Shown: positions 52,624 through 59,943 of the stretch, piece after piece
How positions within the stretch are numbered: the first letter of the stretch is position 1
How the letters are laid out: each line of letters opens with the position of its first letter
Source: an uncultured Propionibacterium sp.
GTDB taxonomy: Bacteria; Actinomycetota; Actinomycetes; Propionibacteriales; Propionibacteriaceae
DNA length: 64,000 nucleotides
NCBI GenBank assembly: GCA_938036835.1
Contig: CALHWB010000038.1
Coordinates: 1-64,000, forward strand
Direction: 5' to 3'
Translations under genes and position numbers: made by a program
Notes under the pieces: generated by a model
Told to the model about the DNA's origin: nothing
Seen by the model: only the letters and a program-made list of their open reading frames with translations
The model's database searches: none

Positions 52624-53154
52624 GTGCAGCAGTCAGAGTTCTGGGAATCTGATCAACACAAAGTAGTCAGTATCAAGCTGGCGGAGTTCGGCCGGTTACT
52701 GGCGATCGAGCTCAATGCCTTGTGGCATCAGTATTATCGACCCGAGGAACTGCCGGTGCTGATCAACACGACGTTGGCGCTGGCCCGCGTCCACCAGATC
52801 GAGCAGGCCGATCGGGTGGAAACGCCGGCACCCGACGACGACGGGCGGTTGAACCAAACAGTGGCGAACTGGGAGCAGTTAACCCAGGCAGATGCCGATG
52901 CGGCAGAGGCCGAAATGTGGAAGGTGCTCGGCGAGGTGGAGAAGAATCTCGCTGCCGAGATGCCCACCGCCACGATCGAACGGCTCAGCAATGCCGCGCA
53001 CAATGTGTCGATGGCGTGGGACGGGTTCATGCTCGCCGATATCGCCTTCGCCAAGGTACAGATCGCCCAGCGGCCAACTCAGTGGCTGAATGAGGCGTTT
53101 GCTGAAATCATCGCCCAAACCATCTCCCAGGAGGTCACCGATGGCACTGAGTGA
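52624..53154 (+). CDS. Helical hypothetical protein, first gene of a WXG/EspC-type cassette
   Basis: 176 residues, largely alpha-helical, acidic, without signal peptide or membrane helix. Segments such as VVSIKLAEFGRLLAIELNAL, ADADAAEAEMWKVLGEVEKN and ATIERLSNAAHNVSMAW suggest helical bundles. GTG start with AGGAGG eight bases upstream; the first codons are less GC-rich than neighbours. Its last 14 bases overlap the lysozyme-like gene, so synthesis is coupled. It could be a chaperone or partner of the secreted products; no family is recognised. Confidence 0.78.
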   Translation: MQQSEFWESDQHKVVSIKLAEFGRLLAIELNALWHQYYRPEELPVLINTTLALARVHQIEQADRVETPAPDDDGRLNQTVANWEQLTQADADAAEAEMWKVLGEVEKNLAAEMPTATIERLSNAAHNVSMAWDGFMLADIAFAKVQIAQRPTQWLNEAFAEIIAQTISQEVTDGTE

Positions 53155-54097
53155 AGAACAAATGCGCAATGCCCGCATCATCAATGATGTCGGCTTGAAG
53201 ATGGGCATTCCCGAACGGGGACGCATTATCGCGATCGCCACCGCGATGCAGGAATCCACCCTGCGCAATCTGAACTACGGGGACCGCGATTCCCTCGGCC
53301 TGTTCCAGCAGCGTCCATCGCAGGGCTGGGGAAGCGCCGATCAGATCACCGATCCGCAGTATGCCGCGACCAAGTTCTATGAGGGCCTGCTGAAGGTGAA
53401 GGGCTGGGAAAACATGACGGTGGCCCAGGCGGCTCAGGCCGTGCAGCGTTCGGCCTTCCCGGACGCCTATGCCAAATGGGAAAACATGGCCACCCAGATC
53501 GTCAAAACCCTGGGCGACAAGCCCAGCGCCGACCTGCGCGATATCGACACCACGCCGCACACCGATGGCAACAGCTATGGCAGCCGTACCGGCAGCTTCG
53601 GTTCCGCCGCCGGCGGAGGCGGCGGCCGGAGCGGAGCCGGTTTCGGGCCGGGGGCCGGCTCATCCGGTGGCGGCGGCTACAGCGGTGGCGGCTCCAGCGG
53701 CGGCGGCGGGGGCTCCGGCAGCCCCGAGCGTACCGGTAGCTTCGGTCCCAGCCCCAGTAACCCCAACGAGAAAGCCCCGGCGGGCAGCGCCCCGGGTAGC
53801 GATGTGCAGGTCACCCCGGACGATCTGGTGGCCGACGCCGCCCAGTTCAGCAAGTGCCAGGAGCAGGCCACCAAGACCAAGGCGGCTTTCGACAGGCTCG
53901 GTTCCGAGGTCGGCGACTGGGGCATCTACAAGGAGGCCGCCAAGGCGGTCACCAAGGTGTCGCAGACCTTCGCAGCCCATTTCGATGCGCTCGGCCAGGC
54001 CGATAAGCAGATCGCCGATACCCTCACCGCGTCGTCTACCGACTACACGAAGGCCGAATCCGATAACGTCGCGCTGAGCGGCACGATTTCTATCTGA
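53141..54097 (+). CDS. Lysozyme-like domain fused to EspC/WXG100-like domain
   Basis: 318 residues. Residues ~1-130 match the actinobacterial lysozyme/transglycosylase-like domain: IAIATAMQESTLRNLNYGDR (candidate catalytic Glu38), DSLGLFQQRPSQGWG and AVQRSAFPDAYAKW. Residues ~150-210 are a Gly/Ser linker. Residues ~221-318 are a helical domain opening with VTPDDLVADAAQF and ending ADTLTASSTDYTKAESDNVA, the pattern of EspC-type substrates of type VII secretion. No signal peptide is present, which fits ESX export. AGGAGGTCACCG precedes ATG 53141 and overlaps the upstream stop. The C-terminal position of the WXG-like part is unusual. Probably a secreted peptidoglycan-active protein. Confidence 0.78.
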   Translation: MALSEEQMRNARIINDVGLKMGIPERGRIIAIATAMQESTLRNLNYGDRDSLGLFQQRPSQGWGSADQITDPQYAATKFYEGLLKVKGWENMTVAQAAQAVQRSAFPDAYAKWENMATQIVKTLGDKPSADLRDIDTTPHTDGNSYGSRTGSFGSAAGGGGGRSGAGFGPGAGSSGGGGYSGGGSSGGGGGSGSPERTGSFGPSPSNPNEKAPAGSAPGSDVQVTPDDLVADAAQFSKCQEQATKTKAAFDRLGSEVGDWGIYKEAAKAVTKVSQTFAAHFDALGQADKQIADTLTASSTDYTKAESDNVALSGTISI

Positions 54098-54113
54098 CAA
54101 GGAGACCAGCATC

Positions 54114-54854
54114 ATGGCAGGTATCGGTAGCCTGGTTGTTCGCCAGGTCAACATGGCGAGTCAGGCGGCTCGGGCCCGGTTCCAGGTGGTTATGCCGGCC
54201 TTCGAGGTCAGCGCGGCGGCCTATATCGCCTCGTTCGGGCCCTTCGCGGGGGCGGCGAAGGCCTATGTGGCGGCGGTCCGCCCGCTCGTCCAGGCCGCGC
54301 TGAAGGCCGGTGAGGCGGGCTTGGGCAGCCTGGACCAGTTCACCCCGCTGTTGGAGGGCGCATGGCTCATTCCGGTTTCCGCGGTGCGGTCGGTCGCCGC
54401 CGCCAAGGAGGCTAAGGACTACGCCGAGGAACACGAGAAGGACAAGCTCGCGTCGAACGAGTCCTGGCAGTCCCCGGCCGCCGAGCGGTACCGTGGGGTT
54501 GCCGACCAGCAGCGTCAGGTGGCGAATGAGGCCGCCGAGGCCGCGCAGAAGTTCGCTGTCGCGCATACCGCCTTTGGTGCCGCCGCGGTGGTCGCGACCG
54601 CCCTCACGGTCAGTCAACTCGCGTTGGCGGTCAATATGATGGCCAACACCCAGTTGGCCTTGAGCAATGTGTTGAGTGCGCCCGCCGGTGCGGCGATGTT
54701 GCAGGGTTTCACCGGTCTGCTGGGTACTCGGATCGCGATCTCCAAGACCGCGGCCGAGGCGCTCGCCAAGGCGGCTGCGGCGGCCTTTGAGGCGTCCGCC
54801 GGACAGCTCAGGACCGCTGAAAGCAAGGCCGGTGCCGGCTCCAAGAGCGCATGA
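54114..54854 (+). CDS. WXG-like helical protein with hydrophobic C-terminal region
   Basis: 246 residues, Ala-rich and mostly helical. A central motif NESWQSPAAERYRGVADQQR (Trp at ~118) resembles the WxG turn of ESAT-6/CFP-10-type proteins, though it reads W-Q-S. It is followed by a hydrophobic stretch (FGAAAVVATALTVSQLALAV) and an Ala-rich C-terminal helix. AAGGAGACCAGC precedes the ATG and it starts 16 bases after the lysozyme-like gene. It is probably secreted or assembled with the upstream product. No secretion ATPase is nearby. Confidence 0.72.
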   Translation: MAGIGSLVVRQVNMASQAARARFQVVMPAFEVSAAAYIASFGPFAGAAKAYVAAVRPLVQAALKAGEAGLGSLDQFTPLLEGAWLIPVSAVRSVAAAKEAKDYAEEHEKDKLASNESWQSPAAERYRGVADQQRQVANEAAEAAQKFAVAHTAFGAAAVVATALTVSQLALAVNMMANTQLALSNVLSAPAGAAMLQGFTGLLGTRIAISKTAAEALAKAAAAAFEASAGQLRTAESKAGAGSKSA

Positions 54855-54879
54855 GCCGACCACGACGAGAACGATAGAC

Positions 54880-54914
54880 GGCTTCGGCCGGTCCCTTCGG
54901 GGCCGGCCGAAGCC
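54880..54914 (+). terminator. Terminator-like hairpin after the WXG/lysozyme cassette
   Basis: GGCTTCGGCCGG (54880-54891) pairs with CCGGCCGAAGCC (54903-54914), a 12-bp perfect stem, with TCCCTTCGGGG as loop and CATTGTTGT after it. Confidence 0.7.
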
Positions 54915-55057
54915 CATTGTTGTGCCGAGGCCAATGGTTGCCGCTGGTCGCTGCGGGGTCGGCGTCGCTGGGCTGCCATGGCCGGCCGGCAGCATTCCGG
55001 ATGCGCGGCTGGCCGGCGGAGCCGCGGGGCCGGGGGCCCGGACGGCCGATTGCGGCG

Positions 55058-55978
55058 TCAGTCGGTGTAGCGCGGGGTGGTGGCGAGCTGTTTGGCTATC
55101 TCGGCGGCCAGTTCGACATTGCGGCGATACATCTCCACGCCCACCCGCCAGGCGTCCCCGCCGGTGGCCTCCTCCAGGCTCAGCAGCAACACCTGGGTGT
55201 CTTCTGGATCGTCCTGGTTGGCGCGGGCCGCGATCTCGGCCGCCTCGGCGAGCCGTTGGTCGTAGTCGGCCACCTCCAATTCGGCATTGACCGGGTTGGC
55301 GATCAACAATGCCTGTCGCAGGCACATTTCGTCGCGGGCCCGGGCGATGTCTGCGATCTCGGCAGCCCTACTGACCAGGTGATCGACCGGGAAACCGGAG
55401 TCGGCGACATAGTAGCCGGGGAATTTCGTGGTGCGATAGCCCAGCACGGGGACGCTCAGGGTTTCCAGCCGCTCCAGGGTGGCGCCCACGTCGAGCATGG
55501 GCCGCACACCCGATACCACCAGCACCACCGGGTTGACCGCCAGGGCGGTCAGATCGCTGGATTCCTGCAGCGCGGTGCCCGCCCGGGCGTTTTGATGAAC
55601 GCCGCCGAGCCCGGTGGTTGCGCACACCGCGATGCCGGCCCGGTGCGCCAGATGCACGGTAGCGGCCATGGACACCCCGCCGTTGAGGCTGCGGGTCTCG
55701 GCGATGGCCAGATCGCGGATCGCGATCCGGCTGGCGGTCTCGTCGCGGGCCAACCCGGTGAGTTCGGCACGGCTCAGTCCGATCACCGCGTCGCCACGGA
55801 TCATGCCCATGGTGGCCGGCACCACGCCCGCGGAGGTGAGCTGTTCCTCCATGGCCAGGGCGGTTTCAAGGTTCAGCGGCTGGGGCATGGCATGGGTGAT
55901 GATGCCCGTTTCCAGCGCCACGACCGGATAGCCATGGTCGAGCGCATCCCGAACCAGCGGGCTGAAGCGAATGGTCAT
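55058..55978 (-). CDS. psuG: Pseudouridine-5'-phosphate glycosidase PsuG
   Basis: 306 residues, full length. PsuG cleaves pseudouridine 5'-phosphate to uracil and ribose 5-phosphate. Landmarks are VVALETGIITHAMPQPLN, VPATMGMIRGDAVIGLS, ATVHLAHRAGIAVCATTGLGG and GYRTTKFPGYYVADSGFP with the lysine that forms the Schiff base with the sugar. GGAGG seven bases before ATG 55978 fixes the start. A pseudouridine kinase partner (psuK) is not adjacent in the window. It is divergent from the glycosyltransferase by 155 bases. Confidence 0.95.
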   Translation of the reverse strand: MTIRFSPLVRDALDHGYPVVALETGIITHAMPQPLNLETALAMEEQLTSAGVVPATMGMIRGDAVIGLSRAELTGLARDETASRIAIRDLAIAETRSLNGGVSMAATVHLAHRAGIAVCATTGLGGVHQNARAGTALQESSDLTALAVNPVVLVVSGVRPMLDVGATLERLETLSVPVLGYRTTKFPGYYVADSGFPVDHLVSRAAEIADIARARDEMCLRQALLIANPVNAELEVADYDQRLAEAAEIAARANQDDPEDTQVLLLSLEEATGGDAWRVGVEMYRRNVELAAEIAKQLATTPRYTD

Positions 55979-56133
55979 GTGGCCTCCAACGGGTGTTGTC
56001 GTCTCATTGTGGCCCATCTTCACCGGTCTCGGGCAGGAGTTGGCCATACCGGTGCCGTAGGCCGGCTCGGACGATCGCGGTGGACGGCTATTGTGACCCT
56101 TGTCGCCGTGGCCGGACGAAAGTGGGGTGGCCG

Positions 56134-57117
56134 ATGAGCCTGGTCAGCGTGATCATGACCGCATACAATGCAGCCGACACCATCGAACGGGCGGTACGCA
56201 GCGTCCACGGCCAGCGCCATCGCGACTGGCAACTGATCGTGGTCGATGACGGCTCCACCGATCGGACCGCCGAGATCATGGGCCGGTTGCTGGCCGAATT
56301 GAACGATCCGCGGATCGAATTCGTCACCGGTCAACCCAATGCCGGGCTGCCGGGGGCCCGCAATCTGGGATTGGCCCGGGTCCGCGGAGAATGGGTCACC
56401 TATCTCGACTCCGACGACGAATACACCCCCGACCGGCTGTCGGTGATGTTGGCGGCGGCCACGGTGCCCGAGACCGACATGGTTGTCTGCCGGCATATCA
56501 TCGTCCAGATGGACGGTTCCCGGCGCGTCCGGGGGCCGGAGCAGCCCGGGCCCCTGGCAGGTTGGCAGGTGGCTGCCGGAATACTGCGGGAGGAACTCAC
56601 CACCTACGTGTGGGACAAGCTGTATCGCACCGAGGTGGTGCGCAAGCTGCGGTTCCGCCCGGTTCACCGGGCCGAGGACAAGGTCTACAATGTGGCGGCC
56701 GCGCTGGCCTGCCGGCAGGTCGCGTTGGTGCCCGCGGCCCTGGTGGTGTACTACGTGAGCCCGGCCTCGCTGACCTGGGGGCGGATCTCCAGCATCGCCG
56801 AGACCGAGGCGGTTCAGGCGGCCTTGACACGGGCTGCCCGGGATTTCGCCCGGTCCGGCCCCGGCCGTCGGGCGATGGCGGTCAGCCGGGTCTGCGCCTA
56901 CCTGGCGGTGGCCCACCAGAATCTGTTCCAGGGCAAGCCGGTAGCCCACTTGCGGGATCGGTTGGGTTTCGCCGATATCTGCCGAACGCTGCTGGCGCGG
57001 CCCCTGTTCGGGGCGGCTGGGCTGTTGCTGAAGGTCTCCCCGCCAGCGTACGCGGTCTTCTACCGTCGTTACGCCGCCCGTAGCTATGGGTTGACCAGTC
57101 GAAACCGCGGCCGGTAG
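56134..57117 (+). CDS. Family 2 glycosyltransferase
   Basis: 327 residues. The N-terminal GT-A domain has VSVIMTAYNAADTIERAVRS, LIVVDDGSTDRT (nucleotide binding), and TYLDSDDEYTPDR with the DxD motif. The C-terminal ~120 residues include a hydrophobic region and YYVSPASLTWGRISS. No strong membrane anchor. The start at 56134 gives the family N-terminus, and TATTGT about 40 bases upstream could be the -10 box. A role in cell-wall or exopolysaccharide glycan synthesis is likely, but the donor and acceptor are unknown. It precedes the tRNA-Thr/tRNA-Met locus. Confidence 0.9.
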   Translation: MSLVSVIMTAYNAADTIERAVRSVHGQRHRDWQLIVVDDGSTDRTAEIMGRLLAELNDPRIEFVTGQPNAGLPGARNLGLARVRGEWVTYLDSDDEYTPDRLSVMLAAATVPETDMVVCRHIIVQMDGSRRVRGPEQPGPLAGWQVAAGILREELTTYVWDKLYRTEVVRKLRFRPVHRAEDKVYNVAAALACRQVALVPAALVVYYVSPASLTWGRISSIAETEAVQAALTRAARDFARSGPGRRAMAVSRVCAYLAVAHQNLFQGKPVAHLRDRLGFADICRTLLARPLFGAAGLLLKVSPPAYAVFYRRYAARSYGLTSRNRGR

Positions 57118-57147
57118 GGATCATCGGTAGGCTGCTGATCCCCGATT

Positions 57148-57177
57148 TGCCGGCTGGCCCCGGTATCGGATAAATTC
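57148..57177 (+). promoter_or_regulatory. Promoter of the tRNA-Thr/tRNA-Met unit
   Basis: TTGCCG (57148-57153), an 18-base spacer and TAAATT (57172-57177); transcription would start just before tRNA-Thr at 57190. Confidence 0.55.
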
Positions 57178-57189
57178 GGTCGTCGGCTG

Positions 57190-57262
<73 letters not shown>

Positions 57263-57316
57263 CCGTTGCACCGGACGCACCCGCCAACCGCGCGGGAGCC
57301 GTGCTCCGGGCAGCTC

Positions 57317-57392
57317 GGCGGGATAGCTCAGGCGGTAGAGCAAGCGGCTCATAATCGCTAGGTCGCGGGTTCGAGTCCCGCTCCCGCTACCA
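57317..57392 (+). tRNA. tRNA-Met, elongator type (anticodon CAT)
   Basis: GGCGGGA/TCCCGCT acceptor stem (first pair G-T), anticodon arm AGCGG-CTCATAA-TCGCT with CAT, T-arm CGGG-TTCGAGT-CCCG, and an encoded CCA. It lacks the three G-C pairs of an initiator anticodon stem. A tRNA-Ile with lysidine at CAT is a less likely alternative; the position before rpmG favours Met. Confidence 0.92.
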
Positions 57393-57483
57393 GGCCGATG
57401 GCCTGTCGGCCGCTGCGGGGCAGGGTGGAGGTGCGCGGTTGGTGTGCCCGGACCGTAGGCGATAGCATTGACCTCTTGCCGAT

Positions 57484-57513
57484 GGTGCCCAGCGGGGCGC
57501 CGGGGCACCGAAG
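57484..57513 (+). promoter_or_regulatory. rpmG leader hairpin containing a repeated 21-base element
   Basis: GGTGCCC (57484-57490) pairs with GGGCACC (57503-57509) around a 12-base loop with a GGCGCC core. The block 57485-57505 recurs with a single change at 61251-61271 in the trpT-secE leader, and both blocks are followed by CACCGAAG. TAGCAT near 57463 may be the -10 box. It lies 16-45 bases before the rpmG start. Confidence 0.6.
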
Positions 57514-57528
57514 TTGAAAAGGACGATC

Positions 57529-57699
57529 ATGGCGAAGAAGGCGCAGGACATCCGTCCGAAGATCACGTTGGCCTGCACTGAGTGCAAGGAGCGCAACTAC
57601 ATCACCAAAAAGAACCGGCGCAATTCCCCGGATCGGCTTGAGGTGATGAAGTACTGCAAGCGACAGAACAAGCATACCTTGCACCGCGAGACCCGCTGA
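57529..57699 (+). CDS. rpmG: 50S ribosomal protein L33
   Basis: 56 residues, normal length. RPKITLACTECKERNYITKK and RNSPDRLEVMKYCKRQNKH identify L33. Zinc-binding L33 proteins have two CxxC pairs; here the second reads CKRQ, so only three of the four cysteines remain. AAGGA lies seven bases before the ATG. The place in the order tRNA-Thr, tRNA-Met, rpmG, hadA, hadB is the usual actinobacterial one. Confidence 0.96.
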   Translation: MAKKAQDIRPKITLACTECKERNYITKKNRRNSPDRLEVMKYCKRQNKHTLHRETR

Positions 57700-57722
57700 C
57701 TCGAACGCGGCACCAGGCATCG

Positions 57723-57757
57723 CCGGCGGCCGTCCACCCAGGGTGGGCGGCCGCCGG
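57723..57757 (+). terminator. Strong terminator hairpin after rpmG
   Basis: Arms 57723-57739 and 57741-57757 are complementary over 17 positions with one G-T pair (innermost pairs must open to form a loop). CTTTAT follows 20 bases later. It separates rpmG from hadA. Confidence 0.7.
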
Positions 57758-57904
57758 GCCGCGGCCGGCTTTATCGGATGGCCACGGCGGGACCGGCCGG
57801 CAGTTGTCCTCGCCGGCCGCCCGGACCGGTAGCGGTGGCCCGGCCGGTCATGGGAGGTACGGCGGTGGTCGGTTTTGCGGACGTATCGGCTGACCGGGAT
57901 GGGC

Positions 57905-57910
57905 TAGCGT
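57905..57910 (+). promoter_or_regulatory. -10 element TAGCGT, leaderless start of hadA
   Basis: TAGCGT, six bases, then GTG 57917. An AGGA sits in the gap but is too close to the start codon. Confidence 0.5.
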
Positions 57911-57916
57911 TGAGGA

Positions 57917-58348
57917 GTGCCCATCAATGCAGACCATATCGGCCGGGTCTACCCGGCAACCAGGCCCTACCGGGTGAGCCGGGCGAAGATCGCCGAGTTC
58001 GCCACGGCGCTCGGCGACGCCAACCCGGCCTATTTCGCCGGCGAGGACCCCATCGCGCCACCCACCTTCGCCGCAGTGATCGCGGCGCAGGCCTGGGGTG
58101 CCCTGTTCGACGATCCAGAGCTGGGATTGGCGTTACGCCGTACTGTCCATGCCGATCAGCGTTTCGATATCGTCCGGCCGCTGCGTTCGGGCGACGACGT
58201 GGTGGCCACGTTGACCATCGAGCAGGTCCGCAATCGGGGCAATGTCGATATGGTTACCATCGGGGTGGTACTGGAGACGGCGGCCGGCGAGCGACTCGGC
58301 ACCGCAACCAGTCAGCTGATCCACACCCGCGAGGCGGTCACCGCATGA
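57917..58348 (+). CDS. hadA: HadA-like (R)-hydroxyacyl dehydratase subunit (MaoC fold, structural subunit)
   Basis: 143 residues with the N-terminal MaoC-like/FAS1 dehydratase fold: RVYPATRPYRVSRAKIAEFA, DANPAYFAG and the hotdog beta segments. The hydratase Asp-His motif is lacking, as in HadA, which pairs with HadB. In Mycobacterium HadAB dehydrates hydroxyacyl chains in fatty acid or mycolate elongation; in organisms without mycolic acids the role may be ordinary fatty-acid synthesis. The GTG start is set by the -10 box six bases upstream. The ATGA overlap couples it to hadB. Confidence 0.88.
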   Translation: MPINADHIGRVYPATRPYRVSRAKIAEFATALGDANPAYFAGEDPIAPPTFAAVIAAQAWGALFDDPELGLALRRTVHADQRFDIVRPLRSGDDVVATLTIEQVRNRGNVDMVTIGVVLETAAGERLGTATSQLIHTREAVTA

Positions 58349-58758
58349 ACGCGCCAGACCGGATCGCTGCCGGCCAGGAACTGCCATCGTTGGAACTGCA
58401 TCTGACCCGCGTCGATGTGGTGCGTTATGCCGGGGCAGCCACCGATTTCAACCCCATCCACTATTCCGATCGGCTGGCTCGTGCCATAGGTTTGCCGGGG
58501 GTGGTCGCGCACGGCATGTGGTCGATGGGGGCGGCGCTGCGAATCGTCACCGATTGGATCGCGGACCCGAGCCGGGTGGTCAGCTACTTCGTCCGGTTCG
58601 TGAGGCCGGTGCCGGTGCCGGACGATGACCAGGGCACCACGGTGCAGGTTCGTGCCACCGTGACCGCCGTCGCAGACCAGACCGCCACCATCGCCATTGA
58701 GGTCACCCACGGCCGGGACAAGGTGCTGGGTGCGGCGAAGGCCGAGATCAAGCTGTGA
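58345..58758 (+). CDS. hadB: HadB-like (R)-hydroxyacyl dehydratase, MaoC family
   Basis: 137 residues. DFNPIHYSDRLARAIGLPGVV contains the hydratase-2 catalytic Asp and His, and HGMWSMGAAL follows. The start at 58345 overlaps the hadA stop (ATGA), and the stop overlaps murB (GTGA). It should form the active heterodimer with HadA. No hadC-like third subunit is in this locus; murB follows instead. Confidence 0.9.
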   Translation: MNAPDRIAAGQELPSLELHLTRVDVVRYAGAATDFNPIHYSDRLARAIGLPGVVAHGMWSMGAALRIVTDWIADPSRVVSYFVRFVRPVPVPDDDQGTTVQVRATVTAVADQTATIAIEVTHGRDKVLGAAKAEIKL

Positions 58759-59849
58759 ACGGGCTGCCGCCCGGGCGTGCGGGGTGGGTGGACGATCGCC
58801 GCGGCGGATCGCCGCGGTTGTGCGAGCACACCACCTTTCGGGTGGGCGGGCCGGCGCAGCGGTTGGTCCGGGCCGGTTCGGAGGCCGAGATCGTCGCCGC
58901 TGTGCAGGCCGCCGACGCTGCCGGTGAACCGCTGCTGGTGCTGTCCGGGGGGTCGAATGTGCTGGTCGGCGACGCCGGTTTCGCGGGCACCGTGGTGTTG
59001 ATCGACAATCACGGACTGAGCGCTGAGGCCTCGGAATGCGGCGCCCTGGTGCGGGTGGCTGCCGGCGAAAACTGGGATGACTTTGTCTCCTACGCCATCG
59101 AACGGGAATGGGCCGGGGTTGAGGCGCTCAGTGGCATACCGGGGCTGGTGGGTGCCACCCCGATCCAGAATGTCGGGGCCTACGGCCAGGAGGTGGCCCA
59201 GACCATCGCCCGCGTCCGCACCTGGGACCGGCACCGCGGCGAATTGCGGACCTTCGGTGCCGATCAGTGCGGGTTCGGCTATCGGGATTCGGTGTTCAAG
59301 CGTTCCCGGCCGGTCGATCAGCCCACCGGACGCTATGTCGTTCTTGAGGTTTGCTTTCAGTTCCGCCTGGCCAGGTTGTCCGAGCCGATCGGCTATGCCC
59401 AGTTGGCGGGCGCTTTGGGGGTGGGCATCGGCCGGCGAGTGCCGGCCGGGGAGGTTCGCTCCGCGGTTCTCCGGTTGCGTCGCAGCAAGGGTATGGTGGC
59501 CGACCCGGTCGACCGCGACAGCTGGTCGGCGGGCAGCTTCTTCACCAATCCGGTCCTGCCTGCCGCCCGAGCCGGCCTATTGCCCGCCGACGCACCCCGC
59601 TTCCCTGCCGGGGACGGGCTCGTCAAGACCTCGGCGGCCTGGTTGATCGACCATGCCGGGTTCGGGAAGGGCTTCCCCGGCCGGGGACCGGCCAGGCTGT
59701 CGAGCAAGCATGTGCTGGCCTTAACCAATCACGCGGACGCGACCGCCGCAGAACTGATCGATCTGGCCCGCGAGGTGCGCAATGGCGTCCATGCCCGGTT
59801 CGGGGTGTGGCTGGAGGCCGAGCCGGTACTGGTGGGGCTGGCCCTCTAG
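58755..59849 (+). CDS. murB: UDP-N-acetylenolpyruvoylglucosamine reductase MurB
   Basis: 364 residues, type I MurB. It reduces UDP-GlcNAc-enolpyruvate to UDP-MurNAc with NADPH and FAD. TTFRVGGPAQRLV opens the FAD domain, LVLSGGSNVLVGDAGF and SGIPGLVGATPIQNVGAYGQ bind FAD and NADPH, SAGSFFTNPVL carries the catalytic Ser, and AWLIDHAGFGKGFPG is also typical. The GTG start overlaps the hadB stop. Confidence 0.95.
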   Translation: MNGLPPGRAGWVDDRRGGSPRLCEHTTFRVGGPAQRLVRAGSEAEIVAAVQAADAAGEPLLVLSGGSNVLVGDAGFAGTVVLIDNHGLSAEASECGALVRVAAGENWDDFVSYAIEREWAGVEALSGIPGLVGATPIQNVGAYGQEVAQTIARVRTWDRHRGELRTFGADQCGFGYRDSVFKRSRPVDQPTGRYVVLEVCFQFRLARLSEPIGYAQLAGALGVGIGRRVPAGEVRSAVLRLRRSKGMVADPVDRDSWSAGSFFTNPVLPAARAGLLPADAPRFPAGDGLVKTSAAWLIDHAGFGKGFPGRGPARLSSKHVLALTNHADATAAELIDLAREVRNGVHARFGVWLEAEPVLVGLAL

Positions 59850-59943
59850 GCGGGCCAGCCGCCGTTGCCATCGGCTCGTAGCCGGCGGTGTCGCTTTCTG
59901 GCCGACCGCCGTGAGCCGGGTTTCGAATCGAACGGCCTAGCGT

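Noticed and set aside
52624..54854. Toxin-immunity pair reading of the WXG/lysozyme cassette
   Set aside because: No gene in or right after the cassette looks like a lysozyme inhibitor or immunity protein, so I describe it only as a possible secreted set.
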